DNA of 64,000 nt from the NCBI RefSeq assembly GCF_000716335.1, contig NZ_KL591010.1, forward strand, positions 133,388-197,387. The letters are read 5' to 3'. This DNA is from Streptomyces sp. NRRL S-118. Lineage in GTDB: Bacteria; Actinomycetota; Actinomycetes; Streptomycetales; Streptomycetaceae. Positions 36,235 through 43,809 of this stretch are shown in pieces; positions within the stretch are counted from its first letter, which is position 1; the number at the start of each line of letters is the position of its first letter. The position numbers and the translations under genes were made by a program. The notes under the pieces were generated by a model. That model ran no database searches. It was not told where the DNA came from and saw nothing but the letters and a program-made list of their open reading frames with translations.

Positions 36235-37065
36235 ATGTCCGAACAAGGGGACGCCCTGGGAGCCCTGCGCGGCGACTGCGCCAACTGCTTCGGCCTGTGC
36301 TGCGTCGCGCTGCCCTTCGCCGCCTCGGCGGACTTCGCCGTCGACAAGCCCGCCGGCACGCCCTGCACGAACCTGGCCGACGACTTCCGCTGCGGCATCC
36401 ACGCGCGGCTGCGGGACCGGGGCTTCACCGGCTGCACGGTCTACGACTGCTTCGGGGCCGGGCAGAAGGTCTCCCAGGTCACCTTCGGCGGCCGGGACTG
36501 GCGCCAGGAGCCGGGCAGCGCGCGGCAGATGTTCGCGGCCTTCCCCGTCGTGCGGGCGCTGCACGAGCTGCTCGCGTACCTGACCGAGGCGCTGACGCTG
36601 GAGCCCGCGCGGTCCCTGCACGGGGAGATACGCCGCGTCCTGGCCGAGACCGAGGAGCTGACGTTCCTCTCCCCCGGCGAGCTGGGCGCCCTGGACCTGG
36701 ACGCCCGCCGCCGGGTCGTCGGCGACCTGCTGCAGCGGGCGGGCGAGCTCGCGCGGGCGGGCATCCCCGGCGCGACGGGCCGGAAGAAGAACCGCCGGGG
36801 CGCCGACCTCATGGGGGCCCGTCTCGGCGGCGCCGACCTGCGCGGCGCGTCCCTGCGCGGCGCCTGCCTCATCGCGGCCGACCTGACCGGCGCCGACCTG
36901 CGGCGGGCCGACCTGCTCGGCGCGGACCTGCGCGACGCGCAGCTCGCGGGCACCGACCTCACCGGTGCGCTGTTCCTCACGCAGCCGCAGCTCAACGCGG
37001 CGCGGGGCGACGCCCGCACGACGGTTCCGGCCCGGTTCACCCGGCCGGCGCACTGGGCGTCCTGA
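36235..37065 (+). CDS. pentapeptide-repeat protein with N-terminal cysteine-cluster domain
   Basis: A 276-residue protein with two parts. The N-terminal region begins GDCANCFGLCCVALPF, a C-x2-C-x3-CC pattern, with further cysteines in TPCTNLADDFRCGIHARL and GFTGCTVYDCFG, suggesting a metal or Fe-S site like that of YkgJ-type proteins. The C-terminal 70 residues are pentapeptide repeats of the A(D/N)LxG type (LGGADLRGASLRGACLIAADL), forming a right-handed beta-helix. The function is unknown; the fusion is widespread in actinobacteria. ATG 36235 comes 43 bp after pucR. The 3' end overlaps the convergent ABC transporter by 29 bp. Confidence 0.85.
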   Translation: MSEQGDALGALRGDCANCFGLCCVALPFAASADFAVDKPAGTPCTNLADDFRCGIHARLRDRGFTGCTVYDCFGAGQKVSQVTFGGRDWRQEPGSARQMFAAFPVVRALHELLAYLTEALTLEPARSLHGEIRRVLAETEELTFLSPGELGALDLDARRRVVGDLLQRAGELARAGIPGATGRKKNRRGADLMGARLGGADLRGASLRGACLIAADLTGADLRRADLLGADLRDAQLAGTDLTGALFLTQPQLNAARGDARTTVPARFTRPAHWAS

Positions 37066-39028
37066 CAGGGGTGCCCTGCGCGCCGCCGTCCGCCGTCCGC
37101 AGCATCTGGGCCGCCGCCAGCCGGCGGTAGGCGGGGCTGCTCGCCAGCAGCTCCTCGTGGTCCCCGGAGGCGACCGCGCGGCCCTCGTCCAGCACGACGA
37201 TCCGGTCGGCGTGCTGGACCGTGGAGAGCCGGTGCGCGATCACCAGCAGCGCGCACTCCCGCGCCACGTCGCGCATGACGGTGGTGAGCGCGGCCTCGTT
37301 GAGCGCGTCCAGGTGCGACGTGGGTTCGTCGAGCAGCAGCAGCGCCGGCCGGGCCAGCAGGGCGCGGGCCAGCGCGATCCGCTGCCGCTCGCCGCCCGAC
37401 AGGGTGCCGCCGCGGTCGCCGAGCATTCCGGACAGGCCGCCGGGCAGCCGCCGTACGACGTCCTCCAGGCGGGCCAGTTCGACCACGCGCCGCACCTCGG
37501 CGTCGGAGGCGTCGGGAACCGCGTAGGTGATGTTGTCACGCAGGGTGCCATGGACGACATGGGCGTCCTGGTCGACGACGGCGATCCGGGCGCGGCACTC
37601 GGCGCGGGTCAGCCCGGTGGCGGGCCGCCCGTCGAACAGCAGCATGCCGGCGTCGGGTTCGTAGAACCGGGCCGTCAGCGCGAAGACGGTGCTCTTGCCC
37701 GCGCCGGACCGGCCCACCAGGGCGACCTGCCGGCGGTGCGGGACGGTGAGGGTGACACCGCGCAGCACGGGCCGGTCGGGGTCGTACCCGAACCGGACGT
37801 CCCGCAGGGCCAGGACGGGGGCGTGCCGGTCCGGCAGCGGTGACGGCGGCGGTGTGCGCGGTGCCGTCGTGCACCGGGGCGCGACCGCCGACTCGGGCGG
37901 TTCCGGTGGTTCCGGTGGTTCCGCGGGCAGGGCCATCGCCTCGGCGATGCGCTGGTGGGCGCCCATACCCCGCTGGATGAGCCCGATCGCCCGGAACACC
38001 GACGCGAGCGGCAGCGCCAGGTACGAGGCGTACAGCAGGAACGCGACGAGGTCGCCGAGCGAGTGGGAGCTGGCGTTCACCCGCAGGCCGCCGATGACCA
38101 GGACGACGAGGAAGGAGCCCTGGACGGCCAGCTCGACGGCCGGGCTCATCACGGACGCCAGCTTCGCGGTCCGTACGCCGGCGTCGTACGCGGTGTCCAC
38201 CCGCTCCCCGATGCGCCGCGCCTCGCGCTCCTCGGCCCGGTGCACGCGCACCATCGGCAGGGCGCCGAGCGCCCGTTCCAGGTCCGCGGCGATCGCGCCG
38301 ACCGCGTTCTGCATGCGCGTCGAGGCGGCGCGGATGCCCCGCAGCAGCGACGCGACGACCGCGGAGGCGAGGGCCACCGTCACCGCGACGAGCAGCAGCA
38401 GGAGGGGGTCCAGCCAGAGCATGAGCACGACCGCGCCGGCGGCCACCAGCGCCCCGGTCACCACGTCGACCAGGGCCTGGGACACGACCTCCCGCAGCAG
38501 GGTGGTGTCCGCGGTCACCCGGGCGATCAGGTCGCCGCCACGGTGGCGGTCGTACTCGCGCATCTCCAGCCGCAGCAGCCGTGCCACCAGGCTGTGGCGC
38601 AACTGCCGGACCACGCCCTCGCCCATCCGCTCCAGGACGAACCGGCCCACCGCGCCGGTCGCCGCCTCCGCCACGAACAGCACCGCCAGGAGCGACAGCG
38701 GCACCCAGAAGGCCGGTCCGCCGGCCCCGCCGGCGTCCACGACCAGCCGGGCGACGAGCGGCTGGGCGAGGCCCAGCCCCGAGCCGGCCAGCGTCAGGAC
38801 CGCGGCGAAAGCCATGGACACCCGGTGCCCGGCGGTGAGCCGGTACAGGGTGACGACCGCGGCCCGGGTGGAGCCCTTCGCACCCGGCCCCGGCGGGCCG
38901 GTCACCGGGCCGGCGGCACCGGTGGCGGGCGCGTCCGGGGCGGGCTCCGTCTTCGGGGGCGGCTCCGCCGTCTGGGCACCTGTCGCGGGCGCCGGCGCCC
39001 GCTCGCCCCTCCGCCTCCCGCCGGTCAC
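37037..39028 (-). CDS. lasso peptide ABC exporter (D protein)
   Basis: A 663-residue half-size ABC exporter with fused membrane and ATPase domains. A long Pro/Ala-rich N-terminus precedes six transmembrane helices (from MAFAAVLTLAGSGLGLAQPLV). The nucleotide-binding domain has Walker A GRSGAGKST, signature LSGGERQR and Walker B ALLLLDEPTS. In lasso clusters this D protein exports the mature peptide and confers self-immunity. Its start overlaps the stop of the B2 protease, completing an A-C-B1-B2-D operon. The linker between the domains holds a PPEPPEPPE run. Confidence 0.9.
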   Translation of the reverse strand: MTGGRRRGERAPAPATGAQTAEPPPKTEPAPDAPATGAAGPVTGPPGPGAKGSTRAAVVTLYRLTAGHRVSMAFAAVLTLAGSGLGLAQPLVARLVVDAGGAGGPAFWVPLSLLAVLFVAEAATGAVGRFVLERMGEGVVRQLRHSLVARLLRLEMREYDRHRGGDLIARVTADTTLLREVVSQALVDVVTGALVAAGAVVLMLWLDPLLLLLVAVTVALASAVVASLLRGIRAASTRMQNAVGAIAADLERALGALPMVRVHRAEEREARRIGERVDTAYDAGVRTAKLASVMSPAVELAVQGSFLVVLVIGGLRVNASSHSLGDLVAFLLYASYLALPLASVFRAIGLIQRGMGAHQRIAEAMALPAEPPEPPEPPESAVAPRCTTAPRTPPPSPLPDRHAPVLALRDVRFGYDPDRPVLRGVTLTVPHRRQVALVGRSGAGKSTVFALTARFYEPDAGMLLFDGRPATGLTRAECRARIAVVDQDAHVVHGTLRDNITYAVPDASDAEVRRVVELARLEDVVRRLPGGLSGMLGDRGGTLSGGERQRIALARALLARPALLLLDEPTSHLDALNEAALTTVMRDVARECALLVIAHRLSTVQHADRIVVLDEGRAVASGDHEELLASSPAYRRLAAAQMLRTADGGAQGTPVRTPSAPAG

Positions 39029-39468
39029 CGGCCCGGCGGGCGGCTCGGGTCCGCCGGCCCCACCACGAGCAGCCGTACGAAGTAGTCATCGGGCATGGGC
39101 TCGCCCACGGGGCGCCCTTCCGCCTCGATCCAGGCGTGGGCGTTGAAGGGAGGAACGGCACTCGGACCCGTGCACCACGTGGCCCAGGTGCCCGACAGCC
39201 GGCACAGCAGCACGGCGCCCAGGGAACGGGGCAGGCAGCCGCGGGGTCCGGCGCAGCGCAGGCTCACGGCGCACAGGGCGTCGCGGGCGGCTCGGGCCTG
39301 CGCGGCGGTGGCGGGCCGGGCGCCGCGCCGCGCCCGCTCCAGGACCGCGCGGATGCGGTGCGGCGGCAGCGCCGACAGCAGGACGGCGGGGCCCAGGACC
39401 AGCCGGGCGGCCAGCCGGCGGGTGAAGGGCACACCGGTGGGGATGTCCAGGGCGCTCGGTGTGGTCAT
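39025..39468 (-). CDS. lasso peptide leader protease (B2, transglutaminase-like)
   Basis: A 147-residue cysteine protease of the lasso B2 family that removes the leader peptide. The catalytic Cys lies in GPRGCLPRSLGAVLLCRL, the His in NAHAWIEAEGRPVGEPM, and an Asp follows in MPDDYFVRLL, matching the Cys-His-Asp triad layout. Family length. The start overlaps the B1 stop by 4 bp and the stop overlaps the D start by 4 bp. It is recruited to substrate by B1, which binds the leader. Confidence 0.92.
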   Translation of the reverse strand: MTTPSALDIPTGVPFTRRLAARLVLGPAVLLSALPPHRIRAVLERARRGARPATAAQARAARDALCAVSLRCAGPRGCLPRSLGAVLLCRLSGTWATWCTGPSAVPPFNAHAWIEAEGRPVGEPMPDDYFVRLLVVGPADPSRPPGR

Positions 39469-39719
39469 GCGGCCAGCCCCGAGGTGCGCAGGTCCGCCAC
39501 GAGGGCGGCGACGTCCTCCTCGGCCCGGGCCCGGTCGATGTCGTACTCCGCGACCAGCGCGTCGGCCGCGTCCACTTCGTCGCCGCCCGCCATGAGGACG
39601 CCGACGATCAGGGTCCCGGCGGGGTTGAGCTCCCAGTACTCCCCGCTGCGCTGGTCCAGGAGGACCGTGCCGTATCCGGTTTCGGCGGTGGAGACGTCGG
39701 CGCCGAAGCGCAGTGCCAT
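39465..39719 (-). CDS. lasso peptide RRE/PqqD-like protein (B1)
   Basis: An 84-residue RiPP recognition element of the PqqD fold. It opens MALRFGADVSTAETGYGTVLLDQRSGEYWELNPAG, the characteristic B1 sequence. It binds the leader (YxxPxL motif) and delivers it to the B2 protease and C cyclase. ATG 39719 has GAAGGGA upstream. Its first 112 bp lie inside the 3' end of the cyclase gene in another frame. Confidence 0.93.
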   Translation of the reverse strand: MALRFGADVSTAETGYGTVLLDQRSGEYWELNPAGTLIVGVLMAGGDEVDAADALVAEYDIDRARAEEDVAALVADLRTSGLAA

Positions 39720-41575
39720 GGTGAGTTCCCTTCGGTTGCGGGGGCCGCCCGGAGCGCGAGGCCGCGGAGCCACACCTCGCAGGCGATCGTCGAGTAGAGG
39801 ATGGCGTCGCCGAGCCCGGGCGTGGCCGGCCGCTGGGCGAGGCGGCGCAGCACCTCGCCGTCCACCAGGCCGAGCCGTTCGAGGTGCGAGTCCTCCCACA
39901 GGGCCCGCAGGTCGGCGCGGTGCTCGCGCAGTCCGTCGGCCGCGTCCATCGCGGCCGCGGCCTTGTCGGTGCGGCGCAGGCAGGCGTCGGGGACGATCCC
40001 GCGCATGGCGGCGGACAGGAGCGGCTTGTACGCCCAGGGGGTGACCCGCTCCTCGGGACGGACCGCGAGGCATGCCTCGATGACCCGGTCGTCGAGGAAC
40101 GGCGAGGCCATCGGGACGCCCGCCCGGGCCGCCATCCGGTCCCACTGCCGGATGATGCGCGTGCAGGAGCGGATCTGGTCCAGGTCGATGTGCAGGCCGC
40201 GGTCCGGGTGGAGCGGCGCCGCCCGGCCGGCGGCCTCGCGCAGGGCCCGCCGCGCCAGGCGGGCCGCCTCGGGCGTCATCCACTCGAAGAGCCGTGGTGG
40301 TACGCCCCAGCCGAGACCGGTGGTCACCGAGTCGGGCAGCGGGTCGGACAGCCGACGGCTCGCGTCGCCGAGCCAGGCCGGGTAGGTGCGGGAGTCGGCC
40401 AGGGCGCGCAGCGTGCCGCCGAGCGGCCACTGCCACAGCGCCCGGAAGCCGCGCAGCTGACGCAGCGCGAACAGCGGCCGCCGGCGCGCCAGTCGGTGGT
40501 AGTAGGCCTCGGAGCACCAGGCCACGTGGTCGCCGCCGATGCCGGTCAGGTGCACCCGGCTGCCCCGCTCGGCCATGGCGGGCAGGTGGTGCAGGACGCG
40601 CGCGCGGTCCATGACGCCGATGGTGGGTTCGTCGAGCAGGTCGTCGATGGCGAGCAGGTCGGTGTAGACGAGGGGCGAGGCGTGGGCGTCCCACACCTGG
40701 TGCTCGACGTCGGGCAGGAATCCGGCGGCCTGCTTGGCCCAGTGCAGGTCGCTGTCGGCGGGGTCGCGCCCGGGCCAGGTGTTCGCCACCACCCGGGCGG
40801 GTGAGCGGTCGGCGAGGAAGCAGATGGTGGTGGAGTCCAGGCCGCCGGACAGGTCGCAGCTGACCACGCCTCCCTGCCCCGTGCGGGCGTCCACGGCGTC
40901 GGTGAGGGCCTCCCGGACCCGTGGTGCGCCGGCTGCGAGCGTCCGGGTCGGTCGCGGGGGCGTCCACCAGCGGGAGTGGCGTACGGTGCGTCCGTCCGGG
41001 GCGACGACGAGGGCGTCCTGCGGGGATACGGCGGTGACGCCCCGCCACATGGGCTCCTCGCCGAGCGGGTGCGGGACGGGCCAGAGCAGCCGGACGGCGA
41101 GCTGTTCCACGTCGGGGTCGCGGCCGAGCGCCGCGGCGAGCACGTCGGCGCGGGTGGCGGCCACCTGCACGTCGTCGATCCGGGCGTGGAAGACCAGCCG
41201 CAGGCCGGAGGCGGTCCCCTGTACCCGCAGCCGCCCGTCGAGGGCGGCCATCAGGTGGAAGCTGCCGGGGAGCGTACGGGCCAGGGCATCGAGCTGCGTG
41301 ATGTCCCGCAGCCGGGCGGCGTGCCGGCGCAGTGCGTCCGCGTCGAGCGGGCAGCAGCCGATGACGGCGAGGGCCGCGGAGCCCGCCCGGGCGGTGACCA
41401 TCTCGTCGTCATGCCAGTGGCCGACGAGCCAGGGGCGTCCCGAGGGGTGCGGCAGCGTGCGCGTACCGGGGCGGGCGAAGAACCGGGCCACGGCGGCCGC
41501 GGCGTCGTGGTCGGGAAAGACCGCGACATGCGCGTCGCCGGGGCCCGGGCCCGCACTTTCGTGCGCTTCAGTCAT
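39608..41575 (-). CDS. lasso cyclase (C protein, asparagine-synthetase-like)
   Basis: A 655-residue ATP-dependent macrolactam synthetase. It adenylates the side chain of the ring Asp of the core and closes the isopeptide ring. The N-terminal half is a degenerate glutaminase-like domain. The C-terminal synthetase domain has the PPi-loop VVSCDLSGGLDSTTICFL, the IGGDHVAWCSEAYYH block and MASPFLDDRVIEACL. The frame runs to 39608, 112 bp into the B1 gene, so the last about 35 residues are coded in overlap; the family usually ends near IACEVWLRGLALR. It starts 25 bp after the precursor stop. Confidence 0.92.
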   Translation of the reverse strand: MTEAHESAGPGPGDAHVAVFPDHDAAAAVARFFARPGTRTLPHPSGRPWLVGHWHDDEMVTARAGSAALAVIGCCPLDADALRRHAARLRDITQLDALARTLPGSFHLMAALDGRLRVQGTASGLRLVFHARIDDVQVAATRADVLAAALGRDPDVEQLAVRLLWPVPHPLGEEPMWRGVTAVSPQDALVVAPDGRTVRHSRWWTPPRPTRTLAAGAPRVREALTDAVDARTGQGGVVSCDLSGGLDSTTICFLADRSPARVVANTWPGRDPADSDLHWAKQAAGFLPDVEHQVWDAHASPLVYTDLLAIDDLLDEPTIGVMDRARVLHHLPAMAERGSRVHLTGIGGDHVAWCSEAYYHRLARRRPLFALRQLRGFRALWQWPLGGTLRALADSRTYPAWLGDASRRLSDPLPDSVTTGLGWGVPPRLFEWMTPEAARLARRALREAAGRAAPLHPDRGLHIDLDQIRSCTRIIRQWDRMAARAGVPMASPFLDDRVIEACLAVRPEERVTPWAYKPLLSAAMRGIVPDACLRRTDKAAAAMDAADGLREHRADLRALWEDSHLERLGLVDGEVLRRLAQRPATPGLGDAILYSTIACEVWLRGLALRAAPATEGNSPWHCASAPTSPPPKPDTARSSWTSAAGSTGSSTPPGP

Positions 41576-41600
41576 GAGGCCGAAGGTTCGCCGACGACCG

Positions 41601-41711
41601 TCAGTTCTTGCTCAGGATGAGACGGTCGTTGCCGTGGAATGCGAGGAGTCCGGTCTTCTTGCGGAACGAACCCCGCCGGATGAGCGTCGGCGCTTCGTAG
41701 GCCTTCTTCAT
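41601..41711 (-). CDS. lasso peptide precursor, citrulassin-like (A)
   Basis: A 36-residue precursor too short for usual gene callers. The leader MKKAYEAPTLIRRGSFRKKT carries the complete RRE-recognition pattern Y5-x2-P8-x-L10-x3-G14-x5-T20. Thr20 is the conserved residue at -2, so cleavage after Gly21 releases the core LLAFHGNDRLILSKN. A macrolactam between Leu1 and Asp8 gives an 8-residue ring. The core matches citrulassin A (LLGLAGNDRLVLSKN, from memory) at most positions, including GNDRL and LSKN. In citrulassins Arg9 can be deiminated to citrulline by an unlinked peptidylarginine deiminase. ATG 41711 follows AGAAGGAG. All processing genes follow directly. Confidence 0.95.
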   Translation of the reverse strand: MKKAYEAPTLIRRGSFRKKTGLLAFHGNDRLILSKN

Positions 41712-42039
41712 GACAGCTCCTTCTGATCGGTTCACCACCCGCCCCGCAATGGCGGGCGGCCTGGCATCGAAGGTAGCCGCAGGTCAGGGCCGCCCCACAA
41801 GGGTCATCCGTTTCTCGCATTGTACGAATTATTAAGAAAACCTGGCGCTTTGCGGGGTGGCGCATTCTTCGGCGGAACCAGTCATTCTGCCTACAAAAAG
41901 CAGGCACACATGATGGGGAAACGTTTCCACATGCGCCTGTCCGATGGCAGGGAGCAATGCGTCGGGGGAGCGCATTTCTCGGAACAGGGTGGCCGCCCGC
42001 GCACGCCATTCTTCCCGCGCGCCCCCGAAACGTACACAG
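41712..42039 (-). promoter_or_regulatory. leader and promoter region of the lasso operon
   Basis: A 328-bp gene-free stretch, partly AT-rich. On the minus strand, TACAAT (41824 to 41819) is a strong -10 hexamer about 108 nt ahead of the precursor start. CCCGCC (41738-41743) and GGCGGG (41751-41756) could fold in the message leader just before the ribosome binding site. Farther upstream is the 12-bp palindrome at 41917-41928. No terminator for the next operon upstream (ending 42040) is obvious. Confidence 0.55.
41917..41928. promoter_or_regulatory. perfect palindrome GGAAACGTTTCC
   Basis: A 12-bp perfect palindrome about 206 bp upstream of the lasso precursor and about 95 bp upstream of the predicted -10. 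The GAAACGTTTC core resembles LacI-family operators. No LacI-family gene is in the window. Confidence 0.45.
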
Positions 42040-43809
42040 TCACCTCGTGAGCACCCGCGTGAACGCCCCCTCCGTGGCCGCCAGTTCCTCCCACGTCCCG
42101 GTCTGCGCGATCCGGCCGTCCTCCAGGACCGCGATCCGGTCCGCCCGGCGCACCGTGGCCGGCCGGTGGGCGATCACCACCGTCGTACGGCCCCGTGACG
42201 CGGCCGCCAGCGCCGCCGACAGCTCCGCGTCCCCCGCCGTGTCCAGGTGGGCCGTCGTCTCGTCGAGGACCAGGATCCGCGGATTCGTCAGCAGCGCACG
42301 CGCCAGGGCCACCCGGGAGCGCTGGCCGCCCGACAGGGTCGCGCCGCGCTCCCCCACCACGGTGCCGTAGCCGTCCGGCAGCGCCTCGGCGATCCGGTCG
42401 ACGCCGCAGACGCGGGCGGCGTCGCGCAGTTCCTCGTCGGTCGCATCCGGCCGGGCCAGGCACAGGTTGTCGGCGAGCGTGCCGTGGAAGAGCGGCGCGT
42501 CCTGGCCGACGACCGCCACGGTGCGGCGCAGCTCCTCCTCCGCCAGATCGCGCACGTCGACGGGCGTGCCGTACGCCCCGACCAGCTCGACCGCGCCCTG
42601 CACCGGGTCCCAGAAGCGGGCCAGCAGGTGCGCGCACGTGGACTTGCCGGACCCCGAGGCGCCCACCAGGGCGAGCGTTTCCCCCGCGCGGACCGTCAGG
42701 TCCAGGCCGTCGAGCACCGGCGCGCCGCCGTAGTCGAAGCGCACGCCCCGCATCCGGACGCCCAGGGGCCCGGCCGGCGCGGGGCGGGGCGCGGCGGGGG
42801 CGGGCGCACCCGCCCGGGCCCGGATCGCCGCGCCGACGCGGGAGGCGGCCGCGCGCAGTCCACCCGCCTGGCCCAGCGCCGCGGCCGAGTCGGCGACCGG
42901 CGCGAGGACGCCGAGCGCCAGGGCCATCGCGGCGGGCGTCCACGCACCGCCGGCCGCAGCCGCGGCCGCGGCGACCGCCACCACCCCCACGACCGCCGCC
43001 ACCACGAACAGGTCGCGCACCGCGGCCGCGCCCGCCTCCCAGGCGTGCTCCGCCCGTTGCGCCTCGCCCAGCCGGTCGCCGTGCTCCCGCAGCCGGGCGC
43101 GGCGCCGCTCCAGCGCTCCGGACGCCAGCAGTTCCCGCAGCCCGTCGACCGTCTCGACCGCCTCGGCCGACAGCTCGGCGGCGGCCCGGCGCGTGCGGGC
43201 GCCGCGCACCGCCCGCCCCCGCCCGTCCAGCAGCGGCGCGAGGAGCAGCAGTCCGGCGGCGAGGGCGACCGGGACCGTCAGCCAGGGGTCGACCACCGCG
43301 AGGACCGCCGTACCGCCGGCGAGGACGACGGCGGAGGCGAGGAGTTGCGCGACCGCGTGGGCGTAGAAGAACTCCAGGGCCTCCACGTCCGCCAGCGCCG
43401 CCGCCGCGAGGTCGCCGCTGCGACGCCCGGCGACGCGGGCGGGCGCGCTGCGGGCCAGCCCGTCGAAGACCCGCACCCGTAGCTCGGCCAGCACCCGGTA
43501 CGCCAGGTCGTGCGACAGGTCCATCTCCCGCCACGTCGCCAGCGAGCGCAGCAGGACGAGGGCGACGAGCGCCGTGACGGTGGCGGCGCCCGGGGCGGTG
43601 CCCGACAGGACCGCGGTGCCCACGGTGTGGGCGGCGAGCGTCACCAGCGCGACCAGCGCGGCCTGGTCGGCGAACGCCGCGCCGAAGGTCCGTACGGTCA
43701 TGGCCCGGTGAGCGCCGAGCACCGGCAGCAGGGCGCGCAGGGCGCCGCGCTCGGGGCCGGCGGCCGGGTGGCCGGGCGGCGGGGTGTCCGGGCGGGTGGT
43801 CGTGGTCAC
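42040..43809 (-). CDS. ABC exporter half-transporter, second subunit (CydC-like)
   Basis: A 589-residue half-transporter with six transmembrane helices then an ATPase domain: Walker A VGASGSGKST, signature TLSGGQRSR and Walker B RILVLDETTAHLD. It starts at GTG 43809, overlapping the stop of the partner gene (GTGA), so the two probably form a heterodimer arranged like CydDC. It is the last gene of the YcaO-type RiPP operon, where such exporters secrete the mature peptide. Alternatively it could move thiols or heme, as CydDC does, but no cydAB genes are nearby. Confidence 0.88.
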   Translation of the reverse strand: MTTTTRPDTPPPGHPAAGPERGALRALLPVLGAHRAMTVRTFGAAFADQAALVALVTLAAHTVGTAVLSGTAPGAATVTALVALVLLRSLATWREMDLSHDLAYRVLAELRVRVFDGLARSAPARVAGRRSGDLAAAALADVEALEFFYAHAVAQLLASAVVLAGGTAVLAVVDPWLTVPVALAAGLLLLAPLLDGRGRAVRGARTRRAAAELSAEAVETVDGLRELLASGALERRRARLREHGDRLGEAQRAEHAWEAGAAAVRDLFVVAAVVGVVAVAAAAAAAGGAWTPAAMALALGVLAPVADSAAALGQAGGLRAAASRVGAAIRARAGAPAPAAPRPAPAGPLGVRMRGVRFDYGGAPVLDGLDLTVRAGETLALVGASGSGKSTCAHLLARFWDPVQGAVELVGAYGTPVDVRDLAEEELRRTVAVVGQDAPLFHGTLADNLCLARPDATDEELRDAARVCGVDRIAEALPDGYGTVVGERGATLSGGQRSRVALARALLTNPRILVLDETTAHLDTAGDAELSAALAAASRGRTTVVIAHRPATVRRADRIAVLEDGRIAQTGTWEELAATEGAFTRVLTR

